A stretch of DNA of 64,000 nt from JBGQBN01 sp041494805 (GCA_041494805.1 JBGQBN010000012.1:1-64000), one strand, 5' to 3'; shown: positions 18,731 through 27,693, counted from the first letter of the stretch. The notes: generated from the sequence alone by a model not told the origin. Numbers and translations are program-made.

Positions 18731-19300
18731 TCAGTTTTTTAGTTTGTGACGCTCGCAGGCGGCTACGATTTTTGTTGGGTCGATGGCTTCTTTATCTATT
18801 TGCTCTTCCAAGATTCTTCCGTCTTTGCCGATCAGGAAGTTGACCCGGCGGGCGGTCTTGTACTTGTCGAAGTAGATGTCGTACTTGTGCGTAGTTTCCC
18901 CGCCCCAATCGCTTAGCAGCGGGAAAGTGACTCCAATTTGATCGGCGAATGCTTTGTTGGCGAAGGGACTATCCATGCTCACACCCAGGACCTGGGTGTC
19001 GGCAGCTTCCAGCTTTTGCAGGTTCTGCTGGAAGTTTTTCATTTGCTGGGTTCAACCGCCGGTGAAGGCAAAGATGTAGAAGGCCAGCGCAACATTTTTT
19101 TTGCCGCGATATTGGCTGAGGGTAACGTCTTTCAGGTCGCTACCATCGAAGAACTGCAGCTTGAAATCGGGCGCCATGTCGCCGACCTTCAAGGTGAGCG
19201 GCGGTGCGGGGGGTTGGTTACTTTGCGCGAGCGAGAATGGGGACATCGTTGCCCCAACCAGCAGCCAAGCCGCTAGCGCGGGCAGCACAACTTTCCGCAT
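18731..19300 (-). CDS. Secreted peroxiredoxin, probable selenoprotein (in-frame UGA at 19052-19054)
   Basis: A thioredoxin-fold AhpC/TSA protein of 189 residues if the internal TGA is read as selenocysteine. ATG 19300 has AGGTGA upstream and starts a signal peptide (about 1-26, ending SLAQ). The first part carries VGDMAPDFKLQFFDG and AFTGG, then comes TGA exactly where the peroxidatic Cys of TPGCT/TGGCT-type peroxiredoxins sits, then TQQMKNFQ in the same frame. The second part continues with VLGVSMDSPFANKAFADQ, FPLLSDWGG and NFLIGKDGRI. A perfect 8-bp hairpin lies 17 nt after the UGA, as expected of a bacterial SECIS. The enzyme should reduce peroxides in the periplasm. A disrupted gene is the alternative, but coding similarity is intact on both sides. 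Confidence 0.85.
19006..19034 (-). promoter_or_regulatory. Candidate bacterial SECIS hairpin
   Basis: Read on the minus strand, CTTCCAGC and GCTGGAAG pair perfectly around a 13-nt loop (AGAACCTGCAAAA). The stem begins 17 nt after the UGA and its apical loop begins 25 nt after it, within the usual bSECIS window. A second perfect hairpin (ACACCCAG-GTC-CTGGGTGT) follows at 18981-18999. Confidence 0.65.
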
Positions 19301-19443
19301 AGAAGTCACCTCGTAGGAAATCACTGCAAAAAGGCTATTCTCCCGGCTGGCGCAGGTCAACGTCAAATTTTCCTAGACGTTGCGTAATGACCCGATAAAC
19401 CAGTACATTTCTTTGCAGAGACATTAGCAGACCTCGCCAGCGA

Positions 19444-21228
19444 ATGAGCCTCCAGACTCTCAACGACATCTTCTTTGCGACCGTGGAGCGCGGTGAACCC
19501 CGCGTGATGACCTACCGTACGACGGGCGGCTGGGTTCCGATTTCTTCCCACGAGCTGTATGGGAGAGTGGTTGGCGTCTGCCGCGCGTTGAAGGCCTGGG
19601 GTATTTCCCGTGGTGACCGGGTAGCCATCCTGAGTGAGAATCGGCCGGAATGGACAACCGCGGATATGGCCGCGCTTCTGCTTGGGGCCGTGGTGGTGCC
19701 TATCTATACCACCCTCACCGCGGAGCAGACGGCCTACATCTTACGGGACTCGGGTGCGCGCGTGGTTTTCGTTTCCACGGAGAAGCATCTGCAAAAGGTA
19801 CTTGATATCCGGGATCGGACATTGTTGGAACAGGTAGTCGTCATGGACGAAGCCCAGACCTCCCACGCGGCCCACATGTATCGCCTGATGCAGGACGGTC
19901 CCAAGGAGCGCGATGCACAATTTGACGCCGGCGCCCGTGCGGTTGGGCCCGAGGATCTTGCGACGATCATCTACACCTCGGGGACCACCGGCATTCCCAA
20001 GGGGGTGATGCTCACGCACGGCAACATGGCTTCGAACATTGCTTGCTCACTCTCGGCATTCGGCGTCAGTTCCGGCGACATCAGCATTTCCTTTCTTCCG
20101 TTGTCACACGTCACCGCGCGCCACGTGGATTTCGCCATGCTCTACCACGGTGTCACGCTCGCGTATGTTCCTTTTGTGGAGCAGCTTCCGCAGGCGCTCC
20201 TGGAAGTACAGCCCACGATCTTTGTCGGCGTGCCGCGGGTCTATGAAAAAATTCATGCCCAGGTCGACCAGAAAGCGAAGGACTTTCCCCAACGATGGAT
20301 CTACCACTGTGCGTTGTCGGTCGGCCAGGCCCACAAACCTGAGATTCTTGCCGGCCAGACGCCGGCTGCGCCGGCCTGGAGAATCGCCAACCGGTTGGTG
20401 TATTCCCAGATACGCGCAGGCCTGGGCGGCCGGGCGGAAATCTTCATCTCCGGGGGAGCGCCCTTGGGACGCGAACTGGCCGAGTGGTATGCCACCATTG
20501 GCATCCGCATTCACGAAGGTTACGGCCTGACTGAGACTTCACCGGTTATCGCGGTGAATACTCCGAACGCGCACAAGCTGGGTACGGTCGGCAAGCCGCT
20601 TTCGAATGTCGAAGTACGAATCGCCGACGACGGCGAGATTCTGGTCCGAGGGCCATCCGTCTTCCGGAGTTATTGGAACAAGCCGGAAGAAACTCAGCAG
20701 GTTTTCGTGGACGGCTGGTTCAAAACCGGAGACATCGGCAACCTCGATGCCGATGGCTTTCTCTCCATCACCGACCGCAAGAAAGACTTGATCAAGACCT
20801 CGGGCGGAAAATTTATTGCGCCCCAGCCCATCGAGAACTCGCTCAAGCACAATGCGCTGATCGCCGAAGCCGTGGTGCTAGGCGAGAAACACAAGTTCCC
20901 TGCCGTCCTGATTGCGCCTTACTTCACGCTGTTGGAAGACTGGGCGCGGAACAACGGCGTAGCTTTCACTTCGCGCCAGGAACTCGTGGCCGACAGCAAG
21001 GTGCAGGCACTGTACCAGGGGATCGTGGACGATCTGAATAAGGACCTGGCCCGCTTCGAACAGCTGAAACGAGTCCTCCTGGTGCCGGAGGAATTTTCTG
21101 CGGAAAACGGATTGCTAACGGCCAGCATGAAATTGCGGCGACGGGTGGTGGAAGAGCGCTACCGCGACCGCATCGAAGACATGTACGCGCAAGCCGAGAC
21201 GTCTGGTCCTGTGTCCCAGCCCGATTAG
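19444..21228 (+). CDS. Long-chain acyl-CoA synthetase (AMP-forming)
   Basis: 594 residues of the ANL adenylate-forming superfamily. Visible motifs are the P-loop-like YTSGTTGIPKG (177-187), the A5 motif GYGLTETSPV, GWFKTGDIG with the conserved Asp, and the C-terminal DRKKDLIKTSGGK hinge region with the catalytic Lys. The C-terminal extension with LNKDLARFEQLK fits the long-chain (FadD15-like) group. The reaction activates a fatty acid with ATP to acyl-AMP and then acyl-CoA. It lies divergent from the selenoperoxiredoxin gene and alone, so it probably feeds beta-oxidation or lipid synthesis; the chain-length preference is inferred from the family. Confidence 0.92.
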   Translation: MSLQTLNDIFFATVERGEPRVMTYRTTGGWVPISSHELYGRVVGVCRALKAWGISRGDRVAILSENRPEWTTADMAALLLGAVVVPIYTTLTAEQTAYILRDSGARVVFVSTEKHLQKVLDIRDRTLLEQVVVMDEAQTSHAAHMYRLMQDGPKERDAQFDAGARAVGPEDLATIIYTSGTTGIPKGVMLTHGNMASNIACSLSAFGVSSGDISISFLPLSHVTARHVDFAMLYHGVTLAYVPFVEQLPQALLEVQPTIFVGVPRVYEKIHAQVDQKAKDFPQRWIYHCALSVGQAHKPEILAGQTPAAPAWRIANRLVYSQIRAGLGGRAEIFISGGAPLGRELAEWYATIGIRIHEGYGLTETSPVIAVNTPNAHKLGTVGKPLSNVEVRIADDGEILVRGPSVFRSYWNKPEETQQVFVDGWFKTGDIGNLDADGFLSITDRKKDLIKTSGGKFIAPQPIENSLKHNALIAEAVVLGEKHKFPAVLIAPYFTLLEDWARNNGVAFTSRQELVADSKVQALYQGIVDDLNKDLARFEQLKRVLLVPEEFSAENGLLTASMKLRRRVVEERYRDRIEDMYAQAETSGPVSQPD

Positions 21229-21323
21229 AGGCTTCGCACGTACCCACCCCGAAGGGATGAGCCCACCCTCGAAGATAGTATTGGTGCGAAAGGGTAGGCC
21301 AGCCCCCTCTACAACAACCAGAT

Positions 21324-23420
21324 CTACCAGGTCTTGCCGAAGAACACCCCGTATGTGTTCAGGTGTCCGTTGACCTCGGGATGCACCTGGTCCCTATAGC
21401 TCCCGTACTGGAAGCGGAGGCCGCTGTCATACCCGCCCGGCCATTTATAGTCGATTGTGGAACTGGCCAGGGTTTGCGGCACGCTGACCGTGGAGAACTG
21501 GCTGGCAAACATAACGGAGTCTGCACAAGGCACGGGCACGGGGCCAGCATCGCAGATAGGGGCGTTCGACAGGTTCGGCCGCAAACTGCTGCTGGAAGCC
21601 ACATGGGCCAATTCCACATTCCAGGCCAGCTTCTTCTTCAGCAGATAGGTTGAGGAAACGCTGTAGCTCTGGCTGATGGATTTGAAGGGAACCAGCGGAT
21701 CTAGATAGAAAGGGTCGGTGCCAAACATCAAATCCGTCTTCAGGTTGCTCTGGTAATAGGAATAGCCCACACCTAACGACCAATCCTGTACCGGCCTCAA
21801 TGTCACATAGCTGGTGTTCAGGTACAGCCGGTTCGAGCGTGGAAAAGGCTGCTGAGTTGCCGTCTGGAAGTCGCTCTGTCGTAACACACTAAAGTCCTCG
21901 GTGAAGCTCACCCTTTGATTGGGCGTAAAGCTTCCACCGGCAAACACGCGGTGCGAGGTTTGTGGATCGATCAGATATCCCGGTGCGTGTGTCCCAATCC
22001 ACTCATAGCCGGAGCGCAGATTCCAAGTTTCGCCACGATGGAACTTCACTCCAAAACCAACGGTATTCGAGAAGGTGGAAGCAACGAGCCTGGGCACAAA
22101 CGCATCTGCCGAAGAGCCTATCAGTCCGACACTGCTGAGCGAATAGAACTGCGGCCACAAGTCCGCATTCGAGCGTGTTACATCCGTGCGCCGGTAATGT
22201 GCTTCAACGTCCAACATGGAAGCAATGCTGTACTCCGTGCGCACTCCCGTCCAGAACCGGTGGATCGACGGGTTTCCGAAGAGAGTGTAGAACGGCGTGA
22301 ATTCGTTGAGCGTGTTCTGCTGGTGGAAGTCAGCGATGGTGTGTAGCTTCTTCACCTTGAGCGGGTTCCAGTTCAGCGTAGCGTCGGCATTGAAGGAGTT
22401 CTGAGGATTGTTCGTAAAGAGATTATGCGCACGTCCGTAGCTGACGTTGCCGTTGAAGGTGAGTGATTGGGTGAGAGGAGCGTGCATGCGAACCGTGTCG
22501 ATCTGGCTGTCGTGGCGGGGCAGGATGTTATGCAGATAGAAGCCCTGCACGGTATCGTCCACGACTTTGATGGTGTTTGGCCCCAATGGGGGCAACGATT
22601 CTCCGGCAATGCTTGCTGTGGTGCCAAAAAAATCTACGGGGTTCTGCAGTCGTTCGTTGAAACTACGGTAGTCGTGCTCGTAGGTGAGGACGACATGGCA
22701 CACTTTCATCTGCACGCCGCCTCCGACATTGCGGGTGGTGTAGTTAACCTGCCGATAGCGGGCGGTGGAGTGGCAGGAACCGTCGCAACTTTCAGGGGCA
22801 GGGGGCAAGATCTGCGGGTTCGTCTGGTTACCCATATCGAAGAACTGCATCTGGCTCCAGCCTCGCCGCGCTTGCCAGCCCCCTTTCACGAAGACAGTTA
22901 GAGGTGTCTTCGGCACTTTGAGGCGGACGTTCGCGGTGTTCATGGTGCGCTTGACGCCGAACAACGCTCCATCGGGTATGAAGCTGGTGCGAATGGTTGC
23001 GTCTTCGTCGAGATTGGTACCGAAAGGCACGTTGTCCAAGTGGCGGATGAAGCTGCGGTTGGTCATGCCAAACGTAAAGTACTTCCCCAGGTGGAACTGG
23101 GTGTTCACGTCATAATCATCACGACTGATAATGTTGCTGCGGCTCTTCAGAGACGTATGCCCGGTGTAGTCGAGCCACGTCAGTGATAGGTCGCCTCCCA
23201 CCGATTGCTGCAGACCGTCGTATTCACCCACTCTTCCCGGATACCCACTCGTGCTCACAAACCGGTAACTCGGAAGGAATACGAACAATTGATAATTGAC
23301 CTCCGGCCCCTCAGCCTTGGGAGGATTGGATGTGGGCGCCGGAGCGGCCTGAGCCGCCGCCGAGACTGCCAGGCATAGCATCACCAGCCACCCCAGCACG
23401 AAATTCGATGTTTTCTTCAT
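21324..23420 (-). CDS. MtrB/PioB-like outer-membrane beta-barrel
   Basis: 698 residues with a signal peptide (1-24) and a long series of alternating amphipathic strands rich in Tyr, Ser and Asn, ending in an aromatic residue (GVFFGKTW), as expected of an outer-membrane barrel. Length and strand pattern fit the MtrB/PioB family, which sheathes a decahaem cytochrome to carry electrons across the outer membrane. The gene lies 30 bp after the decahaem cytochrome gene and surely shares its transcript. One CDGSCH element (CX3CH spacing) lies in a loop and is not a canonical haem site. Assignment rests on pattern plus neighbour, as barrel sequences diverge fast. Confidence 0.85.
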   Translation of the reverse strand: MKKTSNFVLGWLVMLCLAVSAAAQAAPAPTSNPPKAEGPEVNYQLFVFLPSYRFVSTSGYPGRVGEYDGLQQSVGGDLSLTWLDYTGHTSLKSRSNIISRDDYDVNTQFHLGKYFTFGMTNRSFIRHLDNVPFGTNLDEDATIRTSFIPDGALFGVKRTMNTANVRLKVPKTPLTVFVKGGWQARRGWSQMQFFDMGNQTNPQILPPAPESCDGSCHSTARYRQVNYTTRNVGGGVQMKVCHVVLTYEHDYRSFNERLQNPVDFFGTTASIAGESLPPLGPNTIKVVDDTVQGFYLHNILPRHDSQIDTVRMHAPLTQSLTFNGNVSYGRAHNLFTNNPQNSFNADATLNWNPLKVKKLHTIADFHQQNTLNEFTPFYTLFGNPSIHRFWTGVRTEYSIASMLDVEAHYRRTDVTRSNADLWPQFYSLSSVGLIGSSADAFVPRLVASTFSNTVGFGVKFHRGETWNLRSGYEWIGTHAPGYLIDPQTSHRVFAGGSFTPNQRVSFTEDFSVLRQSDFQTATQQPFPRSNRLYLNTSYVTLRPVQDWSLGVGYSYYQSNLKTDLMFGTDPFYLDPLVPFKSISQSYSVSSTYLLKKKLAWNVELAHVASSSSLRPNLSNAPICDAGPVPVPCADSVMFASQFSTVSVPQTLASSTIDYKWPGGYDSGLRFQYGSYRDQVHPEVNGHLNTYGVFFGKTW

Positions 23421-23450
23421 CGCAGACCACCCTTCGGCGACTGACGCCCG

Positions 23451-24383
23451 TTACTTCGGGTTCAACGAGGACTTGTCCATGAATAAGCTTCCGCCTGTCG
23501 CGGAAGGTACGTCGCTGCCGTGAATGGAACTGTGGCAGTTTGTGCAACTGTTCAGCAGCGGCACAGCGGAGCCGTTATGGTGTCCCGCATGGCATTGCAG
23601 GCACAGCGTAGGTTGGCTGACCAGCAGCAGACTCCGCTGCATGGAACCGTGCGGTGTATGGCATTTGGCGCAGCTTTCTACCACCGGTGCGTGCTGGTAT
23701 GTGAATGGCCCCTGGAACTCGGCGTGACATTGAAAGCAGAGTTCATTGAGATTGGAAGAGCGAAGATTATTGGAAGCAGTTCCACCGTGTGGGTCGTGGC
23801 AGTCCGCGCAACTCATCTTCGCTTCGCGAACCGGGTGATGATAAGGGAGCCTGCTCTCAGACTCCTGCTTGCGGTGGCATCCTACGCACGCATCGATCCG
23901 CTCATGCCTGGTGGCCAGCTTCGGCTGGGCGGTGTGCACCTGGTGACAATCAATACAGCGCACGTCATGCGCCTGGTGAGAGCCGGAAGACCAGTTCTGC
24001 AGTTGTTCGTGTCCGGCATGACACCAGAGACAGATGCCGTTTGCCTGTTCGGCTTTCACTTCACGGAACTTGATGATATTTCCGTGCGTGTCGCTGCTGA
24101 TGTGCTGGCTGCCCGAGCCGTGGCAGTCTTCACACTCCAACTCCTGTTGAGAGTGGTTGCTACGACGGAACGTTTTGGCCTGTTCTTCATGGCACGCGCG
24201 ACATTGGTCGGAACCCAGCCGCTCCGCACCTGGAATCTCTACATATTTCGCGAACCGCTTCTCGCGATCCTGATGCTGATAGGTGTCTGACGAAGGTTGC
24301 TGGGCTGAAAGACTGAGCGATGAGAGCGCCCACAGACAAGCTATAAAAAAGGAGAGGCCTGACAGCACCGCACGTTTGCGCAT
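23451..24383 (-). CDS. DmsE/MtrA-like decahaem c-type cytochrome
   Basis: 310 residues with a signal peptide (about 1-28) and a GGGAGGG ribosome-binding site. Ten CXXCH haem motifs are present: CRACH, CEDCH, CLWCH, CIDCH, CVGCH, CADCH, CFQCH, CAKCH, CLQCH and CTNCH. Many distal His residues lie between them, consistent with bis-His ligation. Size, haem count and spacing match the periplasmic MtrA/DmsE family that plugs into an MtrB-type barrel, and such a barrel is encoded next. No MtrC-like extracellular cytochrome is visible in the window. Electron export or import across the outer membrane is inferred from the pair. Confidence 0.93.
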   Translation of the reverse strand: MRKRAVLSGLSFFIACLWALSSLSLSAQQPSSDTYQHQDREKRFAKYVEIPGAERLGSDQCRACHEEQAKTFRRSNHSQQELECEDCHGSGSQHISSDTHGNIIKFREVKAEQANGICLWCHAGHEQLQNWSSGSHQAHDVRCIDCHQVHTAQPKLATRHERIDACVGCHRKQESESRLPYHHPVREAKMSCADCHDPHGGTASNNLRSSNLNELCFQCHAEFQGPFTYQHAPVVESCAKCHTPHGSMQRSLLLVSQPTLCLQCHAGHHNGSAVPLLNSCTNCHSSIHGSDVPSATGGSLFMDKSSLNPK

Positions 24384-24563
24384 AGTGCCCTCCCGGACTA
24401 CGTGATCAGACTATTTCTTCTGGCTAGCGGGATGCTGTGACCCTGCACACATGGCTGTGTGACTTGGGCGTGGTTGGCACGGCGGGCCCCCAGCTTTCGT
24501 CAGGGAGGTCTAACTCGAAAAGACGTGAGGGTGTCCTACCTTTTGCGCCGGTGGGTACGGGCA

Positions 24564-24592
24564 GACTTATCGGCACGACTGAAGGCGTGGGG
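24564..24592 (+). repeat. REP-like element, degenerate copy
   Basis: CTTATCGGCACGACTGAAGG matches the copy at 24997-25022 except that the right arm has changed, so the stem is weakened. Confidence 0.6.
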
Positions 24593-24723
24593 GCTGGCCC
24601 ACCCTTTCCCGCCACAACGATCCTAGAGGGTGTCCCGCCCTTATCTTTCCGGATTTTGGAAAGACAGGGTGGGGAAGTTCATCCATCACAGCCCTCCGTT
24701 GGACTTCCGTCGTATTCTCCCCC

Positions 24724-24840
24724 ATGCCTTGGGGACTGAAGCGATTTCAGGAGGCACGCTGTCTCCATTTCGTCACCTTCAGTTGCTACCACCGCGCTCC
24801 CCTTCCCACGCCGGAAGCGCGTCGCATTCTGCCGCAGTCC
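24724..24840 (+). pseudogene. 5' fragment of a REP-associated tyrosine transposase (RAYT)
   Basis: MPWGLKRFQEARCLHFVTFS followed by CYHRAPLPTPEARRI is the standard N-terminus of IS200-like Y1/RAYT proteins, including the first strand leading to the HUH region. The similarity fades after about 38 residues, and the catalytic HxH and Tyr motifs are not found. The gene is decayed. It lies between two REP hairpins, the arrangement typical of RAYT genes. Confidence 0.75.
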
Positions 24841-24996
24841 CAGAGGAAGAGGACCAGGTCCAGGAACCGGCAGCACAATGGGTTTCCATGCGGCGGCCGG
24901 TTTGGAAGCCTCGAATCTTTGGAATGCGGTAAGGCAGGTGGGTGCGGCTTTCCGAAGGCCGCAGGTCTTCTTTACTTGAACGTGTGGACTTGCCAG

Positions 24997-25022
24997 CTTA
25001 TCGGCACGACTGAAGTCGTGCC
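24997..25022 (+). repeat. REP-like element with perfect hairpin
   Basis: GGCACGACT and AGTCGTGCC form a perfect 9-bp stem with a 2-nt loop (25003-25022). Confidence 0.75.
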
Positions 25023-25099
25023 CTCCCGAACCCTACGCGAATCAGAGCCTTCCTGCAGACCTACGGCGCGACTGTTCGTGCCGGCGCCATCGCCGGGGG

Positions 25100-25226
25100 G
25101 CCGAGCTGCGCTCGGCTGGACAGCCGGGGGCCTGCCCTGAAGCCGAAGGGGCGGCTGTCCCTACGTGATTCTTGCCCGGGGAGAGTTGAGCAGAGGTAAG
25201 AAGCGCGGGCGAGGGCGCCCGCGCTA
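25100..25226 (+). repeat. Second REP-like family: stem-GAGGGCG-stem hairpins
   Basis: CCGAGCTGCGCTCGG is a short hairpin followed by GGACAGCCG...CGGCTGTCC, a longer inverted repeat that ends CCTACGTG. A further hairpin of the same plan, GCGCGGGCG-AGG-GCGCCCGCGC, lies at 25203-25226. Related units occur at 37855-37900 and 40038-40084. Confidence 0.7.
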
Positions 25227-25309
25227 CACACTAAGTTGTCACTGTTGTACGTACAATATCGTATTCACAATGTTCCACGTGGAACACTTCTCCATTTTGT
25301 CAGCCCGCC

Positions 25310-26551
25310 TTAGGGCGTGAACTTGTAGATCGCGCCTTCGTTGTCGGCGCCGCCGTGGACGGTTGCGCCGTAGAAGTTTCCGGCTTGGTCAACCGCCATC
25401 CCGTTGTAGGCAAAGCCTGCGTCCGGAGCGCCTTGGAAGCGATAGGCTACGCTCTCTTTCCACTTCCCGCTGCCGCCCGGAGTCAGTTGGAAGATGGTGC
25501 CGCAACTGCATCCCGCGCCACCCTCGCTGGTGGTGCCGTAGAGGTTGCCGGCCTTGTCAAACACCAGGTTGCTGATGGAACTGTTGCCATCTCGTCCGCC
25601 TTTGAAGCTGTAGAGCACTCTCTCTTTCCATTGGCCGGTGGGCCGGGGAGCGAGTTGATAGACGGAGCCAAGGTTATTGGCGCCGTCGTAGTAGGTGGTG
25701 CCGTAGAGATTTCCGGAGGCATCGAGAGTCAGAGCGCCGTAGGGAAATCCGGCGTCGGGTTGACCCTTGAAAGAATAAATGGTCTTGAAATTCCATTTGC
25801 CACTCGGAGCTTGTGTGAGCTTGAAGGCGGTGCCCTTTTGATTGGCGCCACCGGTGGTGGCTACGCCGTAGAGATTGCCGGCATTATCGAGCAGCAGGCG
25901 GCCGGCGGAGCCTGAGGAACCGTCCTTGCCGCCGGTGAAGGCGTGGACGATCTTGAGCTTCCAGCTGCCGTCGGGCTGGGGTCTGAGTTGGTAGATGACG
26001 CCGAGGCCGTTGGGGCCTCCGACCGGAGTCATGCCGTAGAGATTGCCTTGCTGGTCGAAGGTCAGGCCGGCGCCGGGACCGTAGCCGTCATTGCCGTTGA
26101 AGCCATGAATCACGGTCTGGGTCCAGGCTCCGCCCGAGTTGGTGAGCTTGTAAGCCACGCCGCATCCGTCCTCGGGACAAGCTCCGTGCTTGCCGCCAAT
26201 GACCGCGGTGCCGTAGAGATTGCCCTGGGCGTCAAGGGTGACGCCTTTGTAGGGTTGGCCGCCATCTTTGCCACCGGTGAAGCTGTAGAGCACGGTGTGG
26301 GTCCAGGTATCGCCGGAAGGAGTTAGCTGGAAAACTGTGCCGGTGCCGAAATCTCCGCCCAGCACCGTGGTGCCGTAGATATTGCCGGCGTTGTCGACCA
26401 CCAGATCGGTGTCAGTGTACTCACCATCGTCGTCTCCGGCGAAGCTGTAGATCACGGTGGTGGTGCTGGCGGAGGCTGCGACTACCAGCATCGCGACCAC
26501 TGCGAAAATGCCTAGAATCCTACCCAGATGCGAGAATTGTCCGCTTCCCAT
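25310..26551 (-). CDS. Secreted GloVer-repeat protein
   Basis: 413 residues with a signal peptide (about 1-29, ending AASAS). The rest is seven repeats of about 50 residues, each with LxxDxxGN(L/I/F)YG followed by GGxxxxGxxFxLTP and then a YSFxGxxDG segment. These are the hallmarks of the Gloeobacter-Verrucomicrobia (GloVer, TIGR03803) tandem repeat, probably a beta-propeller. Such proteins are secreted and of unknown function. The repeated GNLYGT motif makes the DNA internally repetitive. Confidence 0.88.
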   Translation of the reverse strand: MGSGQFSHLGRILGIFAVVAMLVVAASASTTTVIYSFAGDDDGEYTDTDLVVDNAGNIYGTTVLGGDFGTGTVFQLTPSGDTWTHTVLYSFTGGKDGGQPYKGVTLDAQGNLYGTAVIGGKHGACPEDGCGVAYKLTNSGGAWTQTVIHGFNGNDGYGPGAGLTFDQQGNLYGMTPVGGPNGLGVIYQLRPQPDGSWKLKIVHAFTGGKDGSSGSAGRLLLDNAGNLYGVATTGGANQKGTAFKLTQAPSGKWNFKTIYSFKGQPDAGFPYGALTLDASGNLYGTTYYDGANNLGSVYQLAPRPTGQWKERVLYSFKGGRDGNSSISNLVFDKAGNLYGTTSEGGAGCSCGTIFQLTPGGSGKWKESVAYRFQGAPDAGFAYNGMAVDQAGNFYGATVHGGADNEGAIYKFTP

Positions 26552-26777
26552 TTGCCCCCCATTGCGGAACCCCTGTGCGCTTGAAAGATAGAGGTTTCGG
26601 CAGTCCTAATGGCTTGGAACTATAGCACTGAACGCCCTGAAAGGCACGTGGATATGGGCTATCCGGACAGCCGGGAATAAAACGGTTGTCCGGGGAGGTT
26701 TTCGTGTAGCATGTGCGGCGGCGCAGAATCAGTAGGTCGGCATCAGACCCCTCGGAAATCCCACAAAGGAGAGTTTT

Positions 26778-27422
26778 ATGATTAGAAATTGGCAAGGCTG
26801 TGGACTGCGTGGGCTCGCCACCCTCGTGCTGACGGTCTCTGCGGCGACGGTCACGTTGGCGCAGCCTCAAGCCGGGCCAGAGACGATTTATCCTGACTCC
26901 ACAAAGACTCCTGGGGCAACCAATTCCGATTTTACGCAGGACAACATTCAGAACAATATCTGCAAAAAGGGGTGGACCACGGATAGCGTCCGTCCGCCCA
27001 CGAGCGTGACCAACCGAATCAAGAAACAAACCATGGCAGCGTATGGTTTCACCGATGCTGCGACTCACTACGAACTTGACCACCTGATCTCGCTGCAAAA
27101 TGGCGGATGTCCGGCGTGTGTGGAAAACCTGTGGCCGGAAGCGTACGGAGATGCCACGCATCCCAAGACGCAGAGCGCTCGCGGGGCATGGGACAAAGCA
27201 CATCCGAACAGCACTTCGGTTCTCCCTGGGGCGCTGCAGAAGGACCGGGTGGAGGGTTACGTCCATGATGCGATTTGCCTGGATATTCCCAACGCGAAAT
27301 TCAGCAATGCAAAGAAAAACCGGCCGCCGGTCTCCGTCACCTTGGGACGGGGACAGGAAATCCTGGCCAACGACTGGTACATGTGTTACCTGAAAAAGAT
27401 TCATCACATGGCGTGCGAGTGA
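26778..27422 (+). CDS. Secreted HNH-like protein
   Basis: 214 residues. AAAGGAG lies upstream of the ATG, and residues 1-34 form a signal peptide (ending TLAQPQ). The core YELDHLISLQNGG, followed by CPACVENLWPEAYG, resembles HNH nuclease folds in which ELDH supplies the first catalytic or metal His and NLWP the later Asn. A final His pair (KKIHHMAC) could complete a site, and several Cys suggest disulfides. This would be an extracellular or periplasmic nuclease; activity is inferred from motifs only. It lies divergent from the GloVer-repeat gene. Confidence 0.7.
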   Translation: MIRNWQGCGLRGLATLVLTVSAATVTLAQPQAGPETIYPDSTKTPGATNSDFTQDNIQNNICKKGWTTDSVRPPTSVTNRIKKQTMAAYGFTDAATHYELDHLISLQNGGCPACVENLWPEAYGDATHPKTQSARGAWDKAHPNSTSVLPGALQKDRVEGYVHDAICLDIPNAKFSNAKKNRPPVSVTLGRGQEILANDWYMCYLKKIHHMACE

Positions 27423-27522
27423 CAGGCGAGGTGCGCGGAATAGCCGGCACCGGTCGCGTCGATGGTCGAAGTTAGCCACGCGACGTCACCGGTGATGCGG
27501 AATGCCGGAAGTGTGATGCTTC

Positions 27523-27693
27523 CTATTTCAGTTTCACGAAGAGCAACACGAAGATCGCCCAGACTCCCACGGTTACCGGGAACTGCACCAGTTGCGCGTC
27601 TTGCAGGGGACCTCCCCTGGGCAGGGCAAAGGTTAGCAAGTACATCGCCGCAGCCGTGAGGATTCCGAGGATCAGTTTGGCTTTCCAGTTCAT
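27523..27693 (-). CDS. Small membrane protein (56 aa), hypothetical
   Basis: Starting at ATG 27693 with GAGGGGGA upstream, the product has two predicted membrane helices (about 6-22 and 36-54) joined by an ALPRGGPLQD loop. It ends in KLK. The longer frame to 27747 adds an arginine-rich stretch without a ribosome-binding site and is not preferred. No known domain is recognised. Confidence 0.65.
   Translation of the reverse strand: MNWKAKLILGILTAAAMYLLTFALPRGGPLQDAQLVQFPVTVGVWAIFVLLFVKLK

Larger units (their letters stand above)
24384..25309. other. 926-bp intergenic region of repeat debris
   Basis: It contains two REP-like hairpins, a broken REP-associated transposase start between them, and two hairpins of a second repeat family. 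Apart from these I see no functional gene. Confidence 0.6.

Noticed and set aside
19040..19066. Frameshift or sequencing error splitting the peroxiredoxin
   Set aside because: Both halves are in the same frame and separated only by one TGA codon at the active-site position, so no frameshift is needed.
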